DNA of 64,000 nt from Cyanobacteria bacterium UBA7753 (GTDB lineage: Bacteria; Cyanobacteriota; Vampirovibrionia; Gastranaerophilales; Gastranaerophilaceae): NCBI GenBank assembly GCA_002481545.1, contig DLEF01000067.1, forward strand, positions 125,937 through 189,936. Direction: 5' to 3'. Position numbers and translations under genes: made by a program. Positions 52,587 through 61,937 of this stretch are shown here, piece by piece. Numbering within the stretch: position 1 is the first letter of the stretch; every line of letters starts with the position of its first letter. The notes under the pieces are model-generated. The model was not told the origin of the DNA. It did no database searches and saw only the letters and a program-made list of their open reading frames with translations.

Positions 52587-52616
52587 ATTATAGCACACAA
52601 AACTTTGGTGTATAAT
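52587..52616. promoter_or_regulatory. Back-to-back divergent -10 boxes for leaderless genes
   Basis: TATAAT on the minus strand (52587-52592, extended by TGC upstream) leads to GTG 52580. TATAAT on the plus strand (52611-52616) leads to mnmG ATG 52624. Spacings of 6 and 7 nt put both start codons at or next to the transcription start. Confidence 0.7.
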
Positions 52617-52623
52617 ACTTTAT

Positions 52624-54498
52624 ATGACGGATATAAATTACTTACAAAATAAATTTGATATAATTGTTGTAGGTGGCGGACACGCAGGCTGTGAGGCTAC
52701 AATAGCCGCAGCGAGACTCGGCGCAAAGGTGCTTTTGTGCTCATTGAACCTTGATAATATTGCGCTTATGCCGTGCAACCCTGCAATAGGAGGCCCAGCC
52801 AAATCTACTCTGGTAAGAGAAATAGACGCTTTAGGCGGTGTTATGGGAGAAGCTGCCGACGCTACTTATATCCAGATGAAGATGCTGAACTCTTCTAAAG
52901 GTCCTGCAGTTAGAGCCTTGAGAGCGCAATCCGACAAAAAAGAATACATGAGATATATGAGAAATGTTATCGAAAGTACCGATAATATATACTTAAAGCA
53001 ATGTTGTATAACAAAATTACTTACAAAAGATAATAAAATAACCGGCGCGATTGATGAGTACGGAAACGAATACAGCGCACCTGTCGTAATATTGACAACG
53101 GGAACATCGTTAGACGGAAGGATATTTGTAGGTCTAAAATCATACAGAGCAGGAAGGCTCGGAGAAATGCCGGCTATCGGCTTATCGGATTCTTTAAGAG
53201 AGCTTGGGTTTACGGTTAAAAAACTCAAAACAGGCACCCCATGCCGTGTTGATAAAAGAACGATTGATTATTCAAAGATGACCGTGCAGCCCGGTGATGA
53301 AGAATTACATTTTTATTCGTTCAAACCTAACAGACCTGTTAGAAAACAGGTTCCGTGCTATTTGACGAGAACGAACGAAGAAACTCATAAAATTATAAGA
53401 GAAAACTTGGATAAATCCCCTATGTATCAAGGCTTGATACACGGTGTAGGCCCGAGATACTGTCCTTCCATAGAAGATAAGATTGTGAGATTCGCTTCAA
53501 ATCCTTCACATCATATATTTATTGAACCTGAGGGCTTGGGAACATATGAAACTTATATACAAGGTTTTTCAACCAGTTTGCCTGCAGATGTTCAGGTGAG
53601 AATGGTACGTTCTCTTCCTGGGCTTGAGAAGGCACATATTATTAAGCCTGCTTATGCGGTAGAGTATGACTATTTACCTGCTATACAGAATACGCATTCA
53701 TTGATGACAAAACGTGTTAAAGGTTTGTTCTGTGCAGGACAAATAAACGGAACAAGCGGTTACGAAGAGGCTGCGGCACAAGGTTTGCTTGCAGGGATAA
53801 ACGCTTATAACTATATAAACGGATCTGAAATGCTTGAGCTTTCAAGAAGTTCATCATACTTAGGGACATTGGTAGATGATTTAGTCACAAAAGATATAGA
53901 AGAACCGTACAGAATGCTGACTTCACGCTCCGAATACAGACTCCTTTTGAGACAGGATAACGCTGACGCCAGATTGACGGAAATCGGAAATAAAATCGGT
54001 TTGATTGATGATATGCAGTATGCCAGATTTAGAGCAAAACAAGCAGATATAAAACGTGAAATTGAGATGTTACAGAATACAAAAATATCCGTAACCTCTA
54101 AGGCTAATGAGATTTTGGCAAAATACGGCGAACATATCAGCAAAGGTACTAATTTGGCGGAACTTTTGAAACGCCCTAATATCAATTATGACGCGCTGAA
54201 AGAATTAGATTTCCATGTTGCTATTCGTGAGTTGCCGAAAGATATAACAGAGGAAGTCGAAGTCCTTATTAAATATGACGGATATTTGAAACGACAGGAA
54301 ATGCAGGTAAAACAGGCAGAAAAGCTCGAAAAATTCCGCATTCCGGACAACATTGATTATAAAAATATAGATCATATTTCAAATGAAACGAAAGAAAAAC
54401 TTGATAAGATTAGACCTAAAACATTAGCACAGGCTTCAAGAATAGGCGGAGTAAAGCCTGCCGATATTTCTATTTTGATGGTTATGTTGAATAAATAG
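52624..54498 (+). CDS. mnmG: tRNA uridine-5-carboxymethylaminomethyl modification enzyme MnmG
   Basis: 624 aa, full length. With MnmE it installs the cmnm5 group on U34 of certain tRNAs. FAD-binding VVGGGHAGCEATIAAARLGA, CNPAIGGPAKSTLVREIDALGG, TTGTSLDGRI, LKTGTPCRVDKRTID, and the C-terminal helical RNA-binding region (QASRIGGVKPADISILM) are all typical. ATG 52624 has no Shine-Dalgarno and lies 7 nt after TATAAT, so it is probably translated from a leaderless mRNA. No mnmE or rsmG neighbour is present. Confidence 0.98.
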   Translation: MTDINYLQNKFDIIVVGGGHAGCEATIAAARLGAKVLLCSLNLDNIALMPCNPAIGGPAKSTLVREIDALGGVMGEAADATYIQMKMLNSSKGPAVRALRAQSDKKEYMRYMRNVIESTDNIYLKQCCITKLLTKDNKITGAIDEYGNEYSAPVVILTTGTSLDGRIFVGLKSYRAGRLGEMPAIGLSDSLRELGFTVKKLKTGTPCRVDKRTIDYSKMTVQPGDEELHFYSFKPNRPVRKQVPCYLTRTNEETHKIIRENLDKSPMYQGLIHGVGPRYCPSIEDKIVRFASNPSHHIFIEPEGLGTYETYIQGFSTSLPADVQVRMVRSLPGLEKAHIIKPAYAVEYDYLPAIQNTHSLMTKRVKGLFCAGQINGTSGYEEAAAQGLLAGINAYNYINGSEMLELSRSSSYLGTLVDDLVTKDIEEPYRMLTSRSEYRLLLRQDNADARLTEIGNKIGLIDDMQYARFRAKQADIKREIEMLQNTKISVTSKANEILAKYGEHISKGTNLAELLKRPNINYDALKELDFHVAIRELPKDITEEVEVLIKYDGYLKRQEMQVKQAEKLEKFRIPDNIDYKNIDHISNETKEKLDKIRPKTLAQASRIGGVKPADISILMVMLNK

Positions 54499-54532
54499 TG
54501 AGATATAAAGTATATCAGCGGGGGTAAATGTA

Positions 54533-54663
54533 TTGCAATTGCGCTTTATCTCTCGGATTGTAATATTAACTAATGTAAAGATTTGAAGATTTTACACTTG
54601 TAAACATGTGAAATACACCTTATAATGAAAGTGTAAAACGAGTTATTAAGGAATACATTTACC
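54533..54663. promoter_or_regulatory. Promoter nested in a 12-bp inverted repeat
   Basis: GGTAAATGTATT (54533-54544) and AATACATTTACC (54652-54663) are perfect inverted repeats 107 nt apart. Between them TTGTAA (54598), 17 nt, TATAAT (54621-54626) forms a strong promoter for the gene at 54810. The leader would be about 175 nt, with inner arms TGCGAATC (54676) and GATTCGCA (54760). No known riboswitch is recognised; nothing else is seen in 54499-54809. Confidence 0.65.
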
Positions 54664-54809
54664 GAGTTTGTGCCTGCGAATCATTAAGACACGTAAAAAT
54701 CACTAAACACATTTCAACTATTAAATTATTAAACTATTAATTAAACTAAGCACACTAAAGATTCGCAAACCCGAAAAACTTGATAAATACAAACATTTAT
54801 CGGGGAATT

Positions 54810-55376
54810 ATGAGTATAAAAAGAATTATTGTTGCGATTGTCATGGTCATTTTTTGCACCGTTCCTGCGTTTGCATCATACGTTGATACATTCACAAGAG
54901 ACACTGATATAAAAGATGCATTGGTACTATTGGAAAATGCAGGTGCTCAAGAAGTCTTTGACAATTTGGAAGAAAATTCCGTAAAGATTGCTTTCTATGA
55001 TTTATCACAGATTAGCTACAGCTATAAAGACCATTTTGCAGTTAATTCCGAGGATTCAATGGGTAACAGATACATTCTGTTAAACTCAAAATACAAAAAC
55101 GCTTCCAAGGAAGAGCTGGCATGCATTATTGCACATGAAAGTTTTCACAAATTGAAAGTTGCAACGTTGGAAGAAGAGACTTTAGCAACGGAAAAAGAAG
55201 CATATTATTGGAGTTTGCTGAAAGACGAAAACAAAGATTATGAATATTCACCGCTTTTGGCAAGATTGGACAGACTTGTAGCATTAAGTGATGCTTCCGA
55301 TTCCGACCATAATCTTATTCAGGAAAAAATCAAACACAATTCATTCTACAGACAGCAATTAGCTATCAATCAATAA
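54810..55376 (+). CDS. Secreted putative zinc metallopeptidase
   Basis: 188 aa. N-terminal signal peptide (KRIIVAIVMVIFCTVPAFAS). At about residue 110 the motif ACIIAHESFHKLK contains HExxH (HESFH), the zinc-peptidase signature, followed by ETLATEKEAYYW, whose Glu could be the third ligand. The start ATG 54810 follows GGGGAATT; the upstream TTG 54780 is unlikely. Short for a peptidase; substrate and activity are unknown, but the motif and export together support a periplasmic or surface protease. Confidence 0.7.
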   Translation: MSIKRIIVAIVMVIFCTVPAFASYVDTFTRDTDIKDALVLLENAGAQEVFDNLEENSVKIAFYDLSQISYSYKDHFAVNSEDSMGNRYILLNSKYKNASKEELACIIAHESFHKLKVATLEEETLATEKEAYYWSLLKDENKDYEYSPLLARLDRLVALSDASDSDHNLIQEKIKHNSFYRQQLAINQ

Positions 55377-55424
55377 AAACTTCTGTTGTTATGATAAAAT
55401 ATTATCATAGCAACAGAGATTGAT

Positions 55425-56081
55425 ATGTCTAATTTTGATTTTTTAAAACCTATAGATGAAGATTTATACAGAATAATTGCGGACGCGGAAAAGCTTTATG
55501 CGGACGAATATTTTGAGCAGAGCATTGTTCAGACGAGGCGTTTTGCGGAAAATGTCTGCCGTTCTCTGTTGGGAGATAAAGTTGTCCCTGATTCTACGTT
55601 TGATGAGTGCCTCGCGACCTTGCAGGATATTTACACAAAGAATATCAGACAAAGAGAGCTTATAAACGATTTGTATTTTTTGAAATCGCAGGGAAATTTG
55701 TCCGCACACGGCAAAAAGGTAAAGCAGGACGGCAATATTGCACTCGATTGTATAAAGCGGGCATTTGAGGTTGCCATAAATTTTGCTATGTTTAATGGCG
55801 CTCCCGCAAAGACTGAAAAGCTTGAGTTTTCGGAAGAAACTCTTGTTATGGGTGATAAAAAGAATAAGAAGAAATCCGCCCTGAAAGAAAAATATATTGC
55901 AAAGAAGAAAACCGCAAAGAAGAACAATTTACTGTATAAGAAGAAAAAAGAACAAGCGAAAAAGTACGTTTACCCGAGTATGATAGAGAACAAGAAAACT
56001 GCGATGAAGACGAACTTCCTCGGCGGGCTCATTATAGTCCTCGCAATCGCGCTGTATATCTATCTTACGTTTATAAAGTAA
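55425..56081 (+). CDS. DUF4145-like, C-terminally tail-anchored protein
   Basis: 218 aa. Residues 1-120 (DEDLYRIIADAEKLYADEYFEQSIVQTRRFAENVCRSLLG, LINDLYFLKSQGNLSAHG, CIKRAFEVAINFAMFNG) resemble the DUF4145 helical domain that accompanies nucleases and HsdR proteins. A strongly Lys-rich linker follows (DKKNKKKSALKEK and KKKTAKKN), and a single C-terminal membrane helix (FLGGLIIVLAIALYIYLTF) anchors it. The fold may bind nucleic acid or protein at the inner face of the membrane. Role unknown. Confidence 0.7.
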   Translation: MSNFDFLKPIDEDLYRIIADAEKLYADEYFEQSIVQTRRFAENVCRSLLGDKVVPDSTFDECLATLQDIYTKNIRQRELINDLYFLKSQGNLSAHGKKVKQDGNIALDCIKRAFEVAINFAMFNGAPAKTEKLEFSEETLVMGDKKNKKKSALKEKYIAKKKTAKKNNLLYKKKKEQAKKYVYPSMIENKKTAMKTNFLGGLIIVLAIALYIYLTFIK

Positions 56082-56138
56082 TGGGTAAAGATATTTCCGT
56101 TTGGCTTATTTAATAAGTAAATAACCGACAAAAAGAAA

Positions 56139-56158
56139 GGGTTGAAAAATCAACCCTG
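56139..56158 (-). terminator. Terminator of the AMIN gene
   Basis: AGGGTTGAAAAATCAACCCT palindrome; on the minus strand it is followed by TTCTTTTT. Confidence 0.8.
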
Positions 56159-56196
56159 TATTAGTTTAGTGATAAATAGATTTATATTTTGTGTGA

Positions 56197-57237
56197 TTAA
56201 AAAATTTCGTTCAGACTTTCTTGTATAGATTTGTCTTTTTCTTCTTTAGCGCGGTATTTGTACATCGCGGTTAAACTTTCCAAGTGTTTCAAGTTAGCCT
56301 TCAATCTTGATTTCTGTATCGGGCTTGAAACAGGAGTTGTGCTTGCTTTCGGTAAATCTGTTCTTACTGTCTCTTCCGCATATTCGGTTACGTTTAAAGC
56401 TTGAGTTTTACCCGAAAGAAGTTCGTTAATATTTATATTTGATAAATTCTCAAAAGCAGGTCTTTTCGGATGAACAATTTTTTCAATAATTTTTACTTCG
56501 CTGTTGTTGTTATGCAAAAGTGAATTTAGAGTTACGGTTTCCGGAGTCTTCAACTGTTTGAGGTAATTTGCTCTCATATTACCTATTTGAGACGGTGTGC
56601 CGTACAACGGTGTCGTATAAGGTTTGTTTAACCCTGCACTGCCGTACCCCGGTAAATAATCTTTAAATTCTTTCGTATCTTCAATATTTTTGTACATCTC
56701 TTCTTTTTCTTCCTTTAGTTCATCATATTTTGATTTTATAAATCTTGCTTCTCCGATTAAGACCATAAGTAACAGTCCGATAACCCCGAATTGAACCGAT
56801 TTGCCTTTGAGCGAATGACTTGAAAATAAAGCGAACAATGAATTAAACGAGTTTGTTATTGTGTCTTGCGCTTGTTCAATTGAGTTTAACTCTTTAAATG
56901 AAACATCGGAATAAGCGATATTGTCACCTTGAATTAAGAGGTTAGCTTCATTTTCTCCGCAAGGTTCAACCATTACGCTATCTACTGCGGGGTTACCTTC
57001 AAACTTAGTCGAAATATTCTTTGAAATACCTACATCTTTTAGGTTTATCAGGACTCTGTTTGCGGAAACGATTGTTTTCGTATATTGGATAGGAGCTCTT
57101 GAAGTTAATTCGATTGTGTAAGAATTGTCTTTCTTCACAACGTCAACTCCGCGCAATGTGTTATCGGCAGCGAACACCGACACATTGTTAAACATAATTA
57201 CAAATACCGAAATAATAAACGGTAAAAATTTTCTCAT
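56197..57237 (-). CDS. AMIN-domain membrane protein
   Basis: 346 aa. A signal peptide (FLPFIISVFVIMFNNVSVFA) leads into an AMIN-like beta domain (SYTIELTSRAPIQYTKTIVSANRVLINLKDVGI, about 30-115). AMIN domains direct peptidoglycan amidases and secretin or pilus proteins to the wall or pole and are abundant in the cyanobacterial lineage. A membrane helix (FGVIGLLLMVLIGEARF) follows at about 150-170. The rest is a cytosolic, helical, low-complexity region (YLKQLKTPETVTLN, ENLSNININELLSGKT). There is no catalytic domain, so it is likely a structural or recruitment factor. ATG 57237 follows GGAGAGG. Confidence 0.82.
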   Translation of the reverse strand: MRKFLPFIISVFVIMFNNVSVFAADNTLRGVDVVKKDNSYTIELTSRAPIQYTKTIVSANRVLINLKDVGISKNISTKFEGNPAVDSVMVEPCGENEANLLIQGDNIAYSDVSFKELNSIEQAQDTITNSFNSLFALFSSHSLKGKSVQFGVIGLLLMVLIGEARFIKSKYDELKEEKEEMYKNIEDTKEFKDYLPGYGSAGLNKPYTTPLYGTPSQIGNMRANYLKQLKTPETVTLNSLLHNNNSEVKIIEKIVHPKRPAFENLSNININELLSGKTQALNVTEYAEETVRTDLPKASTTPVSSPIQKSRLKANLKHLESLTAMYKYRAKEEKDKSIQESLNEIF

Positions 57238-57354
57238 CAATTTCCTCTCCACAATTCAAGGATACATGTTTTACCTGAAACAGACATCAATAATATGGTT
57301 GAAATTTTCCTAGTCCGTTCGGTCTATTTTTTGCGGAGAATATACTATAATAAA

Positions 57355-57382
57355 AAACTGCCCTATTATGGGCAGTTTTTTT
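57355..57382 (-). terminator. Terminator of glucokinase gene
   Basis: AACTGCCC / GGGCAGTT hairpin with A- and T-runs on both strands. Confidence 0.9.
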
Positions 57383-57409
57383 GTATTATTCAAATCGTAT
57401 TATATTTTA

Positions 57410-58357
57410 TTATGATTTTATCAACAAACTTGCGCCGATTACACCGGCTGTGTTTCCGAGCTGTGCAGGTACAACTTCGACTGCAGCCCCTGCGATAGGC
57501 ATTGCACGCTTTACAAGTGTTTCTTTGATAGGATTCATCAATATATCGCCTGCTGCTGCAACTCCGCCCCCGATGATGATTTTTTCAGGGTTCAAAAGGT
57601 TTACAACACTTGCGAGACCGACTCCGATGTATTCACCGACTATTGTGAATATACGTTTTGCAACAGGATCGCCTTGTTTTGCTGCTTCTGATACGATATA
57701 AGGTGTTATTTCAGGGTTCGCAAGTTCTCTGTACTTGGTGGATTTCCCGCCCTTGATGTAATCTTCTGCAAGAGCGACAATGCTTGGACCTGAAGCAAAA
57801 GCTTCAAGACATCCTCTGTCTCCGCAACCACATAACGGCCCGCCTTGTATATCGAGTTTAATGTGTCCGATTTCGCCAGCCGCATTGCTTGCGCCTCTGA
57901 CCAGTTTACCGTTTATAATCAAGCCTGAGCCGATACCTGTTCCGACTGTTATACAAATCAGGTTTTCACATCCGACACCTGCTCCGAAGTTTAATTCTCC
58001 GAGGGCAGCGCATCTGACATCGTTATCAACACGGGTAGGAATGCTAAATTCCTCTTCCATTATATTTGCAATAGGTACATCAACCCACCCTGGAATATTA
58101 GGAGCAAGTCTTACTATCCCTTTTTGGCAGTCAATCTGTCCCGGAAATCCGAATCCCATTCCTTCTATATCAACAGGGGTTAATTTTGTTTCCGTTAACA
58201 AGATTTTGATAGCTTCTTTCATATTCCCGATTGTGTATTCATAACCCATTTCAGCCCTTGTAGGGATTGAGTTGGAATATATGATACGTCCTTTTTCGTT
58301 TACCAAAGCTATTTTTACGTTTGTTCCGCCGACATCTATACCTATTCTGTTACCCAT
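57410..58357 (-). CDS. glcK: ROK-family glucokinase
   Basis: 315 aa. Phosphorylates glucose at the entry to glycolysis. The pattern is a textbook ROK glucokinase: IGIDVGGTNVKIALV, GFGFPGQID, RVDNDVRCAALGE, TVGTGIGSGLI, GEIGHIKLD with the catalytic His/Asp area, zinc motif CGCGDRGCLEAFASGPSI, and C-terminal IIIGGGVA. ATG 58357 has an AAGGAG Shine-Dalgarno. It is closer to GlcK than the shorter ROK gene of the nan operon. Confidence 0.9.
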   Translation of the reverse strand: MGNRIGIDVGGTNVKIALVNEKGRIIYSNSIPTRAEMGYEYTIGNMKEAIKILLTETKLTPVDIEGMGFGFPGQIDCQKGIVRLAPNIPGWVDVPIANIMEEEFSIPTRVDNDVRCAALGELNFGAGVGCENLICITVGTGIGSGLIINGKLVRGASNAAGEIGHIKLDIQGGPLCGCGDRGCLEAFASGPSIVALAEDYIKGGKSTKYRELANPEITPYIVSEAAKQGDPVAKRIFTIVGEYIGVGLASVVNLLNPEKIIIGGGVAAAGDILMNPIKETLVKRAMPIAGAAVEVVPAQLGNTAGVIGASLLIKS

Positions 58358-58431
58358 ATATTTATCTCCTTATAATATTATGTCTATACTATATTAAACA
58401 TTTATATTTTTCAAATTGAGAAAAACTGTAC

Positions 58432-60132
58432 TTATTCATCCTCTGTTCTTTTGACGGAGGAGCCTGTGTTCATCTTTTCGACATCCTGTTTTAAACTTTT
58501 TGTTAAAACTTCCGCAACATCATCCCATGTACGTCTGTCGTGTTGTTTTATAATAGTGACGTTCGGATACCATTCGGTTTTCTTATCGTTTTCAAACCAA
58601 CGCCAATCGGGAGCAAAACATAACAGCAGATAAGTTTTTATGCCGAGTGCTCCCGCGAGGTGTGCCAGAGCTGTATCAACCGTAACAAGTATATCAATAT
58701 TCTTAAGTGCCGCCGCTGTGTCCGCAAAGGTATTGAAATTAGGTGCCAAATCAATTATTTTAGGGTATTTGTCCAACATATTGAAGATATCACCCATTTG
58801 GAAAGAGTAATATTCAACATTGTCCAAATCCATAATATTTTTGAAATAATAAGGAGCGTCTATTGTTCTGTAAACAGCATCACGGAGCCCCATCCCTTTT
58901 GCTCTCCAGTTCAACCCGATTTTTATTTTGTTGTTATTAAAGTAATTTAATCGGAAATTTTCCTGTTTATGCCTGTTTGAGATTAAATATTGTTCTTTTG
59001 CCGGTATATTGTAGAAATTCATATGTAATAAATACGGCAAATCCATAAGCAGTGCGAATTTATTATATCTTACAATCTCGCTTAACGGCACAATTTCAAT
59101 ATTAGGATATTTTTCCGCAGGAAAACTCTCTTTGAACAGTTCAACGAGGTTGTCATATGTTGCGTATATAACTTTTTTGAACTTCTTTGCTGCAAGCGAG
59201 ACATATCTTATGAATTGAATATTATCACCGTAACCCTGTTCTGCCTGAACATATAATACCTTATCGGGATAGTCTTTCCCGTCCCATAAATAGTTTCGGT
59301 TTCTGTATGTTATATTCTTGGTGTTTTTACGTTTTTGGTAGTATTTATAGCCCTGCGCAAGTTTCCTTTGTGCAAAATATACGGTACCAAGCGTGTAATT
59401 ATAGTCCATTGTTGATTTTGCATTAAGGTTGATAAGTCGCTTTAAATATTTTTCTGCGTTTACGAAATCTTCGGACTGTTTACAGCATACGCCGAGGTTA
59501 TAATATGCATCTAAAAGCCCCATTTTTGCGGCTTTTAAAAAGTACTCTTTAGCTGTCGGATAATCGTTGTATATAGTTTCGTATAAGAATCCTATAGTGT
59601 TAATAGTTACAGCGTTATTCGGGGCAATCTCCTTCAATTTTGCACAGGTTTCTTTGGCTTCCTTTTCCATTCCGATTTCCATATACTCAAAAGCCAGTAC
59701 GGAATAAGAGTTCGCATCATTATGTTTTTTTACCCATTCTTTGGCTATTCTTATGCTTTCTGTCGGTAAATTAAGTTTCTTATAAGCATCTATACATTCA
59801 TAATATATATTTTCATTATCTTTATATTTTAAGATTTCCTCATATTCAATAGCTGCGTCTTCGTAATTTCTGCAGGATTCGTTTGCTATTGCCAAATATT
59901 GCAGATTTTCAACGCTTTTTTCTATCTCAAAGGCACGTTTGATACATCCTAAACTTTCTCTGTTTTTATTCATTACGTGATATGCAACGGATAATTCTCT
60001 CAAAAGTTCGGGTTCATTTTGTGTTTGTGCCTGATGCATAAGGTTATCGACAATCATCATTGCGTATTCGTATTTGCCGAAGTATAAACACTTTTTAAGC
60101 AGTGCTATTTTACGTTTGTCTGCCAAGTTCAT
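58432..60132 (-). CDS. TPR protein with glycosyltransferase-9-like C-terminus (copy B)
   Basis: 566 aa. Residues 1-270 are TPR units (LLRELSVAYHVMNKNRESLGCIKRAFEIE, DFVNAEKYLKRLINLNAKS). Residues 280-550 are a heptosyltransferase-like Rossmann domain: DKVLYVQAEQGYGDNIQFIRY, KIKIGLNWRAKGMGLRD, DILVTVDTALAHLAGALG, and LLLCFAPDWRWFEN, the DT..AHLAGALG signature being diagnostic. It overlaps copy A by 4 nt. The family adds sugars to protein or envelope glycans; the substrate is open. Confidence 0.85.
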   Translation of the reverse strand: MNLADKRKIALLKKCLYFGKYEYAMMIVDNLMHQAQTQNEPELLRELSVAYHVMNKNRESLGCIKRAFEIEKSVENLQYLAIANESCRNYEDAAIEYEEILKYKDNENIYYECIDAYKKLNLPTESIRIAKEWVKKHNDANSYSVLAFEYMEIGMEKEAKETCAKLKEIAPNNAVTINTIGFLYETIYNDYPTAKEYFLKAAKMGLLDAYYNLGVCCKQSEDFVNAEKYLKRLINLNAKSTMDYNYTLGTVYFAQRKLAQGYKYYQKRKNTKNITYRNRNYLWDGKDYPDKVLYVQAEQGYGDNIQFIRYVSLAAKKFKKVIYATYDNLVELFKESFPAEKYPNIEIVPLSEIVRYNKFALLMDLPYLLHMNFYNIPAKEQYLISNRHKQENFRLNYFNNNKIKIGLNWRAKGMGLRDAVYRTIDAPYYFKNIMDLDNVEYYSFQMGDIFNMLDKYPKIIDLAPNFNTFADTAAALKNIDILVTVDTALAHLAGALGIKTYLLLCFAPDWRWFENDKKTEWYPNVTIIKQHDRRTWDDVAEVLTKSLKQDVEKMNTGSSVKRTEDE

Positions 60133-61769
60133 TTTGTAAGTTCCTTTAGTCTTTCATATATTTCATCGGTTTCAATAAACCAATCCTGTCTTTCTTTTTG
60201 TTTAAAGATTTCTACAGAGGAATACCATTCCGTCTTTTTTGTATTATCGAACCATCTCCACTCCGAGCAATACGGTATTAATAAAAATGTCTTTTTGCCC
60301 AGAGCTCCTGCCAAATGCATATTAGCGGTATCAACCGATATCATCAGGTCAACATTTGCCATAGCTGCTGCGGTATCGTCAAAATCTTTTAATTCGTCGT
60401 TAAGGTCAATCATTTGCGGGTATTTTTTGCACCCGTCAAAGATATCTTCTTTTTGGAAGGAGTAATACTGAATATTTTTCAAATCAAAAATCTTTTTAAA
60501 ATAATCAATGTTTATTGTTCTGTTTATGGCTAATCTCATTCCGAAGTTGCCTGCTCTCCAACACAGCCCGACTTTGAATTTGTCCGTATTAAAGTATTTG
60601 TCTTTAAAGTATTTCTGTTTTTCTTTGTCATAACTTAAATATCCGTCCGTGTACGGAATATGGTCAAAATCAAGGTCTAAGTAATACGGCAGGTCTGTAG
60701 ATAAGACGAATTTGTCATACTTAATATTGCTGATATCATCGGTAAAATCAACTGTCGGGTATTTATCCTTCGGGTATGATTTTTTAAATAATTCCAACAG
60801 TTCGGGGCGGGTTCTTACGATAATGTTTTTTGCTTTGTTAACAAACAGAGGCAAGTATCTTATATATTGAATCATATCGCCGAATCCGTGGTCACAATAC
60901 AACAGCAGAGTTTCATTTTCAATGTTCCCGCCGTCCCATTGGTTATGCAGAGACAGTACTTCGTCGCTTTTTTCTCTGTTTGCAAAGTATTCATACCCTT
61001 TTTTCATCTCTCTTTGAGTCAGGTATAACATCCCGAGCCCCGCAAGGACGTAATCTTTGTTAGGAAAATATTTAAGCATATTTTTGTAACACTCTTCCGC
61101 CTCTTTGTATCGTCCGACTTTGGTATAAGTGACCGCAAGTTGATACCAAGCTGTTTTGCTGCCGTAATCAATGGCTGTTTGGTAGCAATCTTGTGCCATT
61201 TCTTCGTTACAATAACAGTATTCTTGTATGTTTCCTGCAAGAATCCACGCAGCTCCCGATTTAGGAAATTTTTGAATTGTTTTTGCACACATATCTTCGG
61301 CACTTTTCATATCTCTTAAATCCATATAACTTTGGGTTAACCTTACATAAGAATTTTCTTTGTCGGGATATTTCATAAAGAGTTTTTGAGCGTATGCGTG
61401 TGAAAAGTTAAACATTTCCAGCTCTCGGAAAGCCTCAATTATTCTTTCGTATATTTTGATGCTGTCGGGATCATATTTGAAAAGTTCTTCATAAAGTATG
61501 ATTGCATCGTCAAATTTTCTCGTCTTGAATTTGCAAAATGCCAAAGATGCGACTGTTGGTGCTGTTTTTCTTATTTTATAAGCTTTTTCAAGTATTCTAA
61601 TTGCAGCTTTATATCGGTGCATTTTTATGTACAACCTGCCCAAAAACGCCATAACAATATCGCTGTTAGGTGATTTTGCAAGCATTTCAAGATATATTTT
61701 CTCGGCTGCGGGAAAATTTTGTTTATTTATGAGTACATTAGCGTGTGCCAGCAGTTTTGTGTTTATCAT
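60129..61769 (-). CDS. TPR protein with glycosyltransferase-9-like C-terminus (copy A)
   Basis: 546 aa, paralogue of the next gene with the same layout. N-terminal TPR units (NFPAAEKIYLEMLAKSPNSDIVMAFLGRLYI, RYKAAIRILEKAYKIRKTAPTVASLAFCK, RYKEAEECYKNMLKYFPN) are followed by a GT9-like domain with ETLLLYCDHGFGDMIQYIRYL, KVGLCWRAGNFGM and ISVDTANMHLAGALG, then LLIPYCSEWRWFDN. The two proteins likely act together, in the same transcript, on a surface glycan or glycoprotein. ATG 61769 has AAAAGGA. Confidence 0.85.
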   Translation of the reverse strand: MINTKLLAHANVLINKQNFPAAEKIYLEMLAKSPNSDIVMAFLGRLYIKMHRYKAAIRILEKAYKIRKTAPTVASLAFCKFKTRKFDDAIILYEELFKYDPDSIKIYERIIEAFRELEMFNFSHAYAQKLFMKYPDKENSYVRLTQSYMDLRDMKSAEDMCAKTIQKFPKSGAAWILAGNIQEYCYCNEEMAQDCYQTAIDYGSKTAWYQLAVTYTKVGRYKEAEECYKNMLKYFPNKDYVLAGLGMLYLTQREMKKGYEYFANREKSDEVLSLHNQWDGGNIENETLLLYCDHGFGDMIQYIRYLPLFVNKAKNIIVRTRPELLELFKKSYPKDKYPTVDFTDDISNIKYDKFVLSTDLPYYLDLDFDHIPYTDGYLSYDKEKQKYFKDKYFNTDKFKVGLCWRAGNFGMRLAINRTINIDYFKKIFDLKNIQYYSFQKEDIFDGCKKYPQMIDLNDELKDFDDTAAAMANVDLMISVDTANMHLAGALGKKTFLLIPYCSEWRWFDNTKKTEWYSSVEIFKQKERQDWFIETDEIYERLKELTK

Positions 61770-61877
61770 AGTCCTTTTCCGTTTTAATATACACTTACGG
61801 CATTTTACAAATCATTGTATCACCTTTTTCTGATATCCTTAATCAACTGTATGCTTGATTTTTTGATAAATAGCAAT

Positions 61878-61914
61878 AAAAAAGCCCCTTAAGATATAAT
61901 AAGGAACTTTTTTA
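61878..61914 (-). terminator. Terminator of the F-x-G coiled-coil gene
   Basis: AAAAAAGCCCCTTA / TAAGGAACTTTTTT imperfect stem, T-rich at both ends. Confidence 0.8.
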
Positions 61915-61937
61915 TCTTTATAAAATATTATTTTATA

